Shown here piece after piece: positions 1 to 5,168 of a stretch of DNA of 5,168 nt; within the stretch, counting starts at the first letter, position 1, and every line of letters starts with the position of its first letter. A program made the translations under genes and the position numbers. This DNA comes from Peptostreptococcaceae bacterium (GTDB lineage: Bacteria; Bacillota_A; Clostridia; Peptostreptococcales; Acidaminobacteraceae). The stretch covers positions 1 through 5,168 of the forward strand of contig JABXKX010000107.1 of assembly GCA_013619035.1 (NCBI GenBank). The letters are read 5' to 3'. The notes below the pieces were generated by a model. The model saw only the letters and a program-made list of their open reading frames with translations, was not told the DNA's origin and ran no database searches.

Positions 1-8
1 AATAAAAA

Positions 9-35
9 TACTGTGTCGTAAAAAACAACACAGTA
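9..35 (-). terminator. Hairpin with T-rich tail on the minus strand (terminator-like)
   Basis: TACTGTGT at 9-16 pairs perfectly with ACACAGTA at 28-35, giving an 8-bp stem around an 11-base A-rich loop. Read on the minus strand, the stem is followed directly by a T-rich run (complement of positions 1-8), the form of a Rho-independent terminator. On the plus strand the stem is followed by A/G-rich sequence, so it would not terminate plus-strand transcription well. No minus-strand gene is visible to its right, so its use is unclear. It could be a leftover from a rearranged neighbour or part of a mobile-element end. Confidence 0.35.
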
Positions 36-61
36 AAGTAGAAACGAATTAAAATTACGAA

Positions 62-108
62 CAACAATTTGTCACTAACTTGTAGTCGGTAGTACCTGTA
101 AATTGTTG
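62..108. repeat. Perfect 9-bp inverted repeat, long stem-loop
   Basis: CAACAATTT at 62-70 is the exact reverse complement of AAATTGTTG at 100-108, with 29 bases between. Inside the loop, ACTA (74-77) can also pair with TAGT (90-93), so the segment can fold as a two-tier stem-loop. It ends 17 bases before the first ATG of the MerR-like frame. It could be a leader-RNA structure, an operator, or a subterminal hairpin of a mobile element. The sequence alone does not decide between these. Confidence 0.4.
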
Positions 109-118
109 CTTAACATAA

Positions 119-130
119 TACATTAATGTA
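119..130. repeat. Perfect 12-bp palindrome over the merR-like start
   Basis: TACATTAATGTA equals its own reverse complement and spans the ATG at 126-128. TAGTAC at 90-95 and GTACTA at 128-133 form a second, wider inverted repeat sharing its right edge. A palindrome of this kind could be an operator for a dimeric regulator. In AT-rich DNA a 12-bp palindrome may also arise by chance, and here it lies at the point where homology to MerR proteins begins. Confidence 0.35.
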
Positions 131-980
131 CTATGATGATATGAACCTGATAAAAAGCATTCAGAAAGAAAACTGTGAATATAGATACTATGACGACTCC
201 TCTGTTTCTAGAATTAATTTAATCTTGCTATTAAGAGGATTATCTTTTTCAATATTAGAAATTCAAGAAATCCTGTCAGGAGAAACTGCAGAGAAACTAA
301 TGACTATTTTCAACAATAAGCTGAATGAGATTAAGTTAGAGTTAGAAAATAAGGAGGATTTAATTAGTCTCAGAGAGAATCTAATTGATGCTATTAAACT
401 TGATGGAGAGAAAAGCATACTAAAAATACTGGGATGCTTAAATTTCTATGAAAATGAAAAACTGAGCAATGCATTCATTAATATGGAAGAACGTAATATT
501 GCTAAAAGTTTCGGTAATATTAGAATTCGAAAATTAAATCCGATGCGGATTGCATATTACAGGGCTATTAGTGAACAACCAGAAAAGGATGCATGGGAAG
601 TGATGCAAAAATGGATTAATAAACACAACTTAGGAGAACTATTTACAACAAGGTATATGGGATTTAATAACCCAAATCCTACTCCTGGAAGCAGTATTTA
701 TGGATATGAATTATGGGTTACTGTTACTCAAAATAAACAATGTAATGATGAAGTTAGTCTAAAATCGTATGAAGGTGGGTTGTATGCCGTTGTAAGTACC
801 AATATATATGATATCGTCCAGACGTGGCAGCAATTATATAGTTTTGTTGAAAACAGTGAAATCTATACGATGGGCACTCATAGATTACTTGAAGAATACT
901 TAATTGTAAATGATTCATCCTTGGGAAGTGAAATACAATTGGATCTATACTGTCCAATAAAACTGTCAAAGCATGAATGA
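126..980 (+). CDS. MerR-family regulator with GyrI-like ligand domain, N-terminally truncated (possible pseudogene)
   Basis: MerR activators bind as dimers to promoters with long spacers and untwist them when the effector binds. Residues 2-24 match the end of the recognition helix and the wing of the MerR DNA-binding domain (YYDDMNL, then EYRYYDD). LLLRGLSFSILEIQEIL (34-50) matches the following helices. A coiled-coil-like dimerisation helix covers about 57-93. From about 131 to the end is a GyrI-like/AraC effector-binding domain: NIRIRKLNPMRIAYYRA, then the MGFNNPNPTPGSSIYGYELW stretch and the ending LDLYCPIK. This is the multidrug-sensing layout seen in BmrR-type proteins. Typical members begin about 18-20 residues earlier with an IGELAKLTGVS-like helix. 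Here the frame is closed by TAA at 111-113, the other two frames upstream show no such helix, and neither ATG 126 nor ATG 141 has a ribosome site. The rest of the frame is intact. It is therefore either a recent pseudogene or a ligand-binding remnant unlikely to bind DNA normally. Confidence 0.85.
   Translation: MYYDDMNLIKSIQKENCEYRYYDDSSVSRINLILLLRGLSFSILEIQEILSGETAEKLMTIFNNKLNEIKLELENKEDLISLRENLIDAIKLDGEKSILKILGCLNFYENEKLSNAFINMEERNIAKSFGNIRIRKLNPMRIAYYRAISEQPEKDAWEVMQKWINKHNLGELFTTRYMGFNNPNPTPGSSIYGYELWVTVTQNKQCNDEVSLKSYEGGLYAVVSTNIYDIVQTWQQLYSFVENSEIYTMGTHRLLEEYLIVNDSSLGSEIQLDLYCPIKLSKHE
921..951 (+). promoter_or_regulatory. Candidate promoter with a 19-bp spacer, inside the merR-like 3' end
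   Basis: TTGGGA at 921-926 (4 of 6 to the -35 consensus) and TATACT at 946-951 (5 of 6 to the -10 consensus) are separated by 19 bases. Spacers of 19-20 bases are typical of promoters activated by MerR proteins. Transcription from here would start near 958, placing the hairpin at 978-1008 in the leader of the acetyltransferase-nucleotidyltransferase-UvrA-like operon. No convincing dyad fills the spacer beyond CAATTG (936-941), so the call is weak. Confidence 0.22.
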
Positions 981-1008
981 CATAAGAATATATGAAATAT
1001 TCATGTCA
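978..1008 (+). promoter_or_regulatory. Hairpin between merR-like gene and acetyltransferase gene
   Basis: TGACAT (978-983) pairs with ATGTCA (1003-1008), and GAATAT (986-991) pairs with ATATTC (997-1002). The result is 12 base pairs interrupted by a two-base bulge (984-985), with a 5-base loop. The left arm includes the merR-like stop codon TGA (978-980). No T-run follows, so it is not a standard Rho-independent terminator. A competing pairing exists: CATGAAT (972-978) with ATTCATG (999-1005). Possible roles are an mRNA-stability or processing element, a regulator binding site, or a switch that depends on translation of the upstream stop. Confidence 0.45.
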
Positions 1009-1044
1009 GGAAAAACTTAACACATTAGAAGGAAAGGTATTATT

Positions 1045-1521
1045 ATGATTAAATTTACGAGAGCAAATCAAGATGACGCTAAAAGACTTACTGATTTGCA
1101 AATCAAGACATTCGATGATGATTCAAGACGTTATTTTAATCGTCCTGCAGGAGGACCGCCTGGATATGATTCAATTGACACTATGATCAATGATGTTAAT
1201 ACGGCTATTTACTATAAAATACTTGATGATGATGAGATTATTGGAGGCATTTATATTCATGCTATTGATGACAATCATTATGAACTTACGACGATATTTA
1301 TAGATCCTAAAGTACAAAATAGAGGTATCGGTCAAAAAGCGATGTTATTCTTGGAAAAAGAATTTCCTAATATAACCAAATGGACTCTTGATACACCAAG
1401 TGTATGTGTGAGAAATCATCATGTGTATGAGAAAATGGGATATAAGAAAGTAGAAGAAATTCTTTTAGATGAAGTGACATCTCTTTATTTATATCTGTAT
1501 GAAAAGACGATAAACAGGTAG
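1045..1521 (+). CDS. GNAT-family N-acetyltransferase
   Basis: This 158-residue protein is the usual size of a single-domain GNAT enzyme, which moves an acetyl group from acetyl-CoA to an amine on a small molecule, peptide or protein. The acetyl-CoA pyrophosphate loop (motif A) is clear at 84-104: strand TIFID, then Q91-N-R-G94-I-G96, followed by helix QKAMLFLE. Motif B is NHHVYEKMGYKKV (124-136), with Tyr128 in the position that often acts as general acid. Residues 33-43 (RPAGGPPGYDS) form a loop likely to shape the acceptor site. The start is supported by AGAAGGAAAGG at 1027-1037, seven bases before ATG 1045. The gene lies 64 bases after the merR-like frame and 48 before the nucleotidyltransferase, and is probably the first gene of a three-gene operon. 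The substrate cannot be read from the sequence. Drug acetylation is plausible only from its neighbours. Confidence 0.9.
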   Translation: MIKFTRANQDDAKRLTDLQIKTFDDDSRRYFNRPAGGPPGYDSIDTMINDVNTAIYYKILDDDEIIGGIYIHAIDDNHYELTTIFIDPKVQNRGIGQKAMLFLEKEFPNITKWTLDTPSVCVRNHHVYEKMGYKKVEEILLDEVTSLYLYLYEKTINR

Positions 1522-1569
1522 ACTTATATGACCAATTAATATACTAAAGAAGGAAGGCGGATTAACATT

Positions 1570-2511
1570 ATGGATAAAAGTAGAAGCATAATAAAAAGTA
1601 AATATGAATCAGCTTTACAAGAGTTCGTAAATAAAGCAAAAAAAGACAGCAATATAATAGCGCTTTTCTCATATGGAAGTATAGTTACAGATGAATTATG
1701 GGAGAAGTCTGATATAGATATATGGTTAGTTTCTAAAGAAAACAAGAAAAAGGTATATAATCAGTATTCTTTAGTGGAAGATGATATAGATTTACAAGTA
1801 GAACTGTATAGCAGAAATTATTTTATAGAGTTAGTGGACAGTCCTTCGAACCAAAATTTCTTTAGAAGTGCGATGAAACACAGCATATTACACTTTTCTA
1901 CAGATGATTCAATTAAGAAGATATACACTGAGGAATCTTATTTAGGAGAACGCGAGAAAGAAGAAAACCTATTAAAATCAGGAATTTATACTGTTACATG
2001 TATAAAAAAAATAGAAAAATTATTGGAGTGTCATGGGGATATCACTGAGTTGTTTTCCTTAATGTTAAAATTAGTGAAGCATTTAAGTAATATAGAAGTC
2101 ACACTTGATAATCAGTTTATTAACCAGAACGTTGAGATACAAGCCTTAGGTCTTAACTATGAATTTTTTAATAGAGTTTTTATGAAACTTTTAGATAATA
2201 AACTAGATGTTGAGCAATTAACGGAAAAATATTTGGAGTGTAAACAGTACTTTAATGAAAAATCGGATATTATTTTCAAACCGATAATTAAGTGGTTTAA
2301 AAATGAAGATGATGTACGCGGGAATTCTGAGATCAATGAGTATATAAAAAGGAAATACTGCATTAGTAATGATGGTAATGAGCTTACCGATTCGTATAAC
2401 TGGTTAGTAAAAAAGGAAATACTGACAAAGACCACTGAGTCGATTAAACTGTTGGATTCTAGTAAAGTTTCCTTTGAAGAAGCTGCTTATGTTTATAATT
2501 TTAATTATTAG
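1570..2511 (+). CDS. Nucleotidyltransferase of the polymerase beta superfamily, possibly aminoglycoside/lincosamide-type
   Basis: The protein is 313 residues. Its N-terminal third carries the minimal nucleotidyltransferase signature: FSYGS at 33-37 and SDIDIW at 47-52, with Gly36-Ser37 and metal-binding Asp48 and Asp50. DIDLQVELY (72-80) is the strand that should supply the third carboxylate, most likely Glu78 or Asp74. Such enzymes transfer a nucleoside monophosphate from an NTP to a hydroxyl. Antibiotic adenylyltransferases, nucleotidylating toxins and tRNA or protein modifiers all use this fold. The remainder (about 130-313) looks mostly helical. Its last 40 residues (SYNWLVKKEILTKTTESIKL onward) could form a small winged-helix-like unit. 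It is clearly unlike Lnu(B) as recalled, and I recognise no named resistance gene. GGAAGGCGG at 1552-1560 lies nine bases before ATG 1570. The gene is 48 bases after the acetyltransferase and 35 before the UvrA-like gene. No HEPN partner, which would suggest a toxin-antitoxin pair, is seen. The fold is secure and the substrate unknown. Confidence 0.85.
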   Translation: MDKSRSIIKSKYESALQEFVNKAKKDSNIIALFSYGSIVTDELWEKSDIDIWLVSKENKKKVYNQYSLVEDDIDLQVELYSRNYFIELVDSPSNQNFFRSAMKHSILHFSTDDSIKKIYTEESYLGEREKEENLLKSGIYTVTCIKKIEKLLECHGDITELFSLMLKLVKHLSNIEVTLDNQFINQNVEIQALGLNYEFFNRVFMKLLDNKLDVEQLTEKYLECKQYFNEKSDIIFKPIIKWFKNEDDVRGNSEINEYIKRKYCISNDGNELTDSYNWLVKKEILTKTTESIKLLDSSKVSFEEAAYVYNFNY

Positions 2512-2534
2512 TCAAATTACTTTAATATAACTTC

Positions 2535-2540
2535 GGAGGT
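2535..2540 (+). promoter_or_regulatory. Strong Shine-Dalgarno site fixing the TTG start of the uvrA-like gene
   Basis: GGAGGT is a full match to the anti-Shine-Dalgarno sequence and sits six bases before TTG 2547. An in-frame TAG at 2544-2546 directly precedes the TTG, so no upstream start in this frame is possible. The UvrA family motif GARENNL begins at residue 10, as expected for the true N-terminus. A strong site paired with a weak start codon suggests moderate, tuned expression. Confidence 0.85.
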
Positions 2541-2546
2541 CATTAG

Positions 2547-5168
2547 TTGAAAAGAAAAAATATAAGTATTAATGGTGCAAGAGAAAATAACTTAAAAAAT
2601 ATTAATGTTGAAATACCTAGAGATGCATTTACAGTAATAACAGGCGTCAGTGGTTCGGGCAAATCTTCTTTAGCTTACAATGTAATATATGGCGAAGGGC
2701 AAAGAAGATTTCTTCAATCTATAGCGTCATCTTCGAGAACCAATTTAGCTAATATGGACAAACCTGATGTTGACATGGTTATGGGCTTATCTCCGGTTAT
2801 TTCAATTCCACAGAAACGAGGTAATGTCAATCCGCGCTCGTCGGTGGGAAGTATGGCTGATATATCAAATTATGTAAGATTATTGTACGTGGTACTGGGA
2901 ACACCACGCTGTCCAATCTGTGATGAAGAGATAGAATCTATTCCGATTAACAGGATAGCTGAACATATAATCAGTTTAGAAGAAGGAACTGAAATGGAAG
3001 TACTAGCACCGGTGAGTAAGGTGTTTGGTGAAGACTATGACTTTCTGTTAACGTACTTACGTAATAGAGGATATAGAAAATTTAAGATTAATGATATCAA
3101 ATATGACAATAAGGATCGAATAGAGCTAGACGAGAATGAAGTTTATAAAATAGAAGTAATTATAGATGAAATTAAAGTGTATAAGAAAAATTATGAACAG
3201 ATTGTAGCGACAATAGAAAAATGTCTTGAGATAGGTTCTAACTTTATAAAGCTAAATACAATTAATACTGAAATGTCACCAGAGGAAATTAAGGACTTTA
3301 ATACTGGATTTATTAATTGTGAACATAATACATTAACAGGAGATTTTTTAGCAAAAAACTTCTCGGCAAATGATGTAAGTGGTTCTTGTAGGACTTGTCA
3401 TGGTCTTGGAACTTATATGATGACAGAACCAAACCTTTTAATTAAGGATGAAAATAAGAGCATGAGGGAGAATCCTTTTTATGTGTCCCAATTTATGCTG
3501 AACGACAAAAACGGTGCTGCGAGATTGCATAGTCTGGCCAAACATTATAATTTCAGTATTGATACGCCTTTTAAGTATCTTTCAGAGGAAGTTAAAAATG
3601 TAATGTTCTGGGGGACAAAAGGGAACAGGTATGAATTATTAAAGTCTGATGGTGAAAGAGAAGTAGAAAAATTACGTAGATCGGTTAGTTATGAAGGATT
3701 GATAAATTATGTAACAAGAGTTCAAGGAAAAAAAGTAAACTCCAACTCAACAAATAAAAGTTCTGATAAACTCTTTGCTGTTCATTTGTGTCCAGATTGT
3801 AAGGGTAAAAAACTTCAGGAGGAAAGACTTTTAGTAAGAATAGAAGATAAAGATATCTATGATTTTAATAGTATGCAAATTAAGGACCTTCTAGGATTTA
3901 TTAATAATATTAAAATATCTGAATTTAAAAGAGAAGCATCGCAAGAATTAATAAATGAAATAAGGACTAAAATAGAATTGTTAATTGAAATCGGATTGGG
4001 ATACTTAAACTTAGGTAGAAGTGCAGATTCGCTTTCTGGTGGAGAGACACAACGTTTACGCCTTGCTTCACAGATCGGATCTAATCTTATGGGGATGTTG
4101 TATATACTTGATGAACCGAGTATCGGATTGCATGAGAAAGATACCTATAAAATAATCAATACAATGAAGAACCTCAGAGATATGGGAAATACTGTACTTG
4201 TCGTTGAACATGATATGGAAACCATAAGAAATGCGGATCATATAATTGAAATGGGTCCGGCTGCAGGTGTGCATGGTGGCGAAGTTGTTGCTAGTGGGAA
4301 TTTTGAAGAATTTCTTAAATCAGATTGCTCATTAACTGGAAAATACTTAAGTGGTGAAAGAAAGATAAGTGTTCCAAAGAAAAAACGATGTGGTTCAGGA
4401 AAAACCATAAACATTATTGGTGCAAGAGAAAATAATCTTCAAAATGTGGATGTGAGTATTCCTTTGGGAACCTTTACATGTGTTACTGGCGTTTCTGGTT
4501 CAGGCAAAAGCACTTTAATAAATGAGGTTCTACATAAGTCTATTGTATCGAAATTCCATGACTCTAGAGTCAAAGCAGGAAGACATGATGCTATTGAGGG
4601 CCTTGAATTTATAAGTGATGTAAGGTATATTAACCAATCGCCTATTGGAAAGAGTTCGCGTTCGAATCCTGCAACTTATATTAATATATATGACAAAATA
4701 AGACAGCTGTTTGCAGATACATTTGAAGCAAAGTCACGTGGATATGATTTATCAAGTTTCAGTTTCAATGTAAAAGGTGGACGATGTGAGACTTGTAAAG
4801 GTGAAGGAACAGTTGTGACGGAACTACAATTCATGCAAGACATACATACTGAATGCTATAGTTGTAAAGGGAAGAGATATAAGAGTGAGATTCTTGAGAT
4901 TGAGTATAAGGGTAAAAATATATCAAAGGTCCTCAATCTCACAGTTGAAGAAGGAGTTGAGTTTTTTAAGGATATTAAAACTATTTATGTTAAGTTAAGT
5001 GTTTTAAATGATCTAGGCCTAGGATACTTGAAATTAGGACAGCCTGCTACGACGTTATCAGGAGGAGAAGCTCAAAGAATAAAATTAGGAAGAGAATTAG
5101 GAAAAATAAAAAAAGAAACGGGTAACTTATATATTCTTGATGAACCAACAACAGGTCTTCATATACAT
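2547..5168 (+). CDS. UvrA-family double ABC ATPase (excinuclease subunit A paralogue), 3' end outside window
   Basis: 874 uninterrupted codons from a TTG start, cut by the window edge. About 70-80 residues are probably missing, given that UvrA is usually about 950 long. UvrA dimers use ATP to recognise DNA damage and load UvrB. Resistance paralogues (DrrC type) are thought to act on drug-DNA complexes. Motifs in order: Walker A GVSGSGKSS 33-41; zinc cysteines C122 and C125; UvrB-binding-like region about 140-240; first zinc finger C258...C281-C284; C415 and C418; ABC signature LSGGETQRLRLA 496-507; Walker B LYILDEPSIGLH 518-529; switch His555; second Walker A 648-656; DNA-contact stretch NQSPIGKSSRSNPATY; second zinc finger C747, C750, C770, C773; second signature LSGGEAQR 837-844; Walker B D865-E866. 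It differs from housekeeping UvrA in three ways: SIASSSRTNLANM replaces the near-invariant SLSAYARQFLGQM, the second cysteine of the first zinc finger is missing (N261, with H260 beside it), and E208 stands where UvrA has Arg. It is last in the visible operon, 35 bases after the nucleotidyltransferase. Confidence 0.93.
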   Translation, partial: MKRKNISINGARENNLKNINVEIPRDAFTVITGVSGSGKSSLAYNVIYGEGQRRFLQSIASSSRTNLANMDKPDVDMVMGLSPVISIPQKRGNVNPRSSVGSMADISNYVRLLYVVLGTPRCPICDEEIESIPINRIAEHIISLEEGTEMEVLAPVSKVFGEDYDFLLTYLRNRGYRKFKINDIKYDNKDRIELDENEVYKIEVIIDEIKVYKKNYEQIVATIEKCLEIGSNFIKLNTINTEMSPEEIKDFNTGFINCEHNTLTGDFLAKNFSANDVSGSCRTCHGLGTYMMTEPNLLIKDENKSMRENPFYVSQFMLNDKNGAARLHSLAKHYNFSIDTPFKYLSEEVKNVMFWGTKGNRYELLKSDGEREVEKLRRSVSYEGLINYVTRVQGKKVNSNSTNKSSDKLFAVHLCPDCKGKKLQEERLLVRIEDKDIYDFNSMQIKDLLGFINNIKISEFKREASQELINEIRTKIELLIEIGLGYLNLGRSADSLSGGETQRLRLASQIGSNLMGMLYILDEPSIGLHEKDTYKIINTMKNLRDMGNTVLVVEHDMETIRNADHIIEMGPAAGVHGGEVVASGNFEEFLKSDCSLTGKYLSGERKISVPKKKRCGSGKTINIIGARENNLQNVDVSIPLGTFTCVTGVSGSGKSTLINEVLHKSIVSKFHDSRVKAGRHDAIEGLEFISDVRYINQSPIGKSSRSNPATYINIYDKIRQLFADTFEAKSRGYDLSSFSFNVKGGRCETCKGEGTVVTELQFMQDIHTECYSCKGKRYKSEILEIEYKGKNISKVLNLTVEEGVEFFKDIKTIYVKLSVLNDLGLGYLKLGQPATTLSGGEAQRIKLGRELGKIKKETGNLYILDEPTTGLHIH
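2573..2590 (+). repeat. 18-bp direct repeat, copy 1 (first ABC half)
   Basis: TGGTGCAAGAGAAAATAA here is identical to positions 4418-4435. Both copies encode GARENN at the beginning of an ABC half of the UvrA-like protein. The offset of 1845 bases is a multiple of three, so recombination between copies would remove 615 codons in frame. Confidence 0.85.
4418..4435 (+). repeat. 18-bp direct repeat, copy 2 (second ABC half)
   Basis: Identical to 2573-2590 and in the same reading frame. It marks the start of the second ATPase module (IIGARENNLQNVDV). The protein motif is expected from the ancient duplication in UvrA. Identity over 18 bases at the DNA level is more than the protein match alone requires. 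Confidence 0.85.

Noticed and set aside
108..114. GCTTAAC (and ACTTAAC at 1015-1021) fit the RYYYAAC end of an integron attC site, suggesting gene cassettes.
   Set aside because: No matching GTTRRRY partner lies within attC distance, and the gaps of 48 and 35 bases between later genes are too short for attC sites. A degenerate 7-mer is expected by chance.
66..125. Upstream in-frame codons TAG, TAA and TAA could be mutated CAG/CAA codons of an original merR N-terminus.
   Set aside because: Replacing them does not restore a recognisable MerR first helix (no IGELA..TGVS pattern), so a breakpoint explains the data better than point mutations.
69..137. TTGTCA (69-74) or TTGCTT (106-111) with TATGAT (132-137) as a promoter for the merR-like gene.
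   Set aside because: TTGTCA has no -10 at 16-19 bases. TTGCTT is a poor match (3 of 6) and the proposed -10 lies inside the coding start.
754..969. Minus-strand open frame of 71 codons.
   Set aside because: It lies wholly within the GyrI-like domain coding region, has no recognisable motif or ribosome site, and is a shadow of the plus-strand gene.
1570..1740. Nucleotidyltransferase as the antitoxin or toxin half of an MNT-HEPN pair.
   Set aside because: MNT antitoxins are much shorter, and no HEPN gene with an RX4-6H motif is adjacent.
1536..1745. Minus-strand frame of 69 codons with a hydrophobic, membrane-like stretch.
   Set aside because: It overlaps the nucleotidyltransferase start and its catalytic motif. 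The hydrophobic look comes from reading A-rich Lys/Asn codons in reverse as T-rich codons.
2157..2435. Minus-strand frame of 92 codons rich in Ser, Leu and Phe.
   Set aside because: Antisense shadow of the nucleotidyltransferase gene, with no domain and no start signal.
4068..4274. Minus-strand frame of 68 codons.
   Set aside because: Antisense to the Walker B and switch-His region of the UvrA-like gene, which is strongly conserved on the plus strand.

Overview
The window is AT-rich (roughly one third G+C by eye). It uses ATA, AGA and TTA codons heavily and has strong purine-rich Shine-Dalgarno sites, one of them serving a TTG start. Together these suggest a low-G+C member of the Bacillota (Clostridia or Bacilli). 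No single genus can be assigned from the sequence. All genes lie on the + strand and are tightly packed.

Layout: positions 1-125 hold no gene but are rich in inverted repeats. Positions 126-980 encode a MerR-family regulator with a GyrI-like ligand-binding domain. Its reading frame opens in the middle of the DNA-recognition helix, so the first half of the helix-turn-helix is missing. A 64-base gap with a hairpin over the merR stop codon leads to a GNAT N-acetyltransferase (1045-1521). This is followed after 48 bases by a nucleotidyltransferase of the DNA polymerase beta superfamily (1570-2511). After a further 35 bases comes a long open frame, beginning at TTG 2547 and running off the right edge, for a divergent UvrA-type double ABC ATPase (874 codons visible).

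The last three genes look like one operon: same strand, short gaps, and a good ribosome site before each. The set comprises a ligand-sensing MerR regulator, two group-transfer enzymes of families that often modify drugs, and a UvrA paralogue. It resembles a multi-mechanism resistance or detoxification cassette. The UvrA-like protein keeps all ATPase and DNA-binding motifs but departs from housekeeping UvrA in three places: the sequence after the first Walker A motif, one cysteine of the first zinc finger, and a residue in the UvrB-binding region where Arg becomes Glu. It may therefore work without UvrB, as the drug self-resistance UvrA homologues (DrrC type) are thought to do. The family assignments are well supported. 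The joint function is inference.
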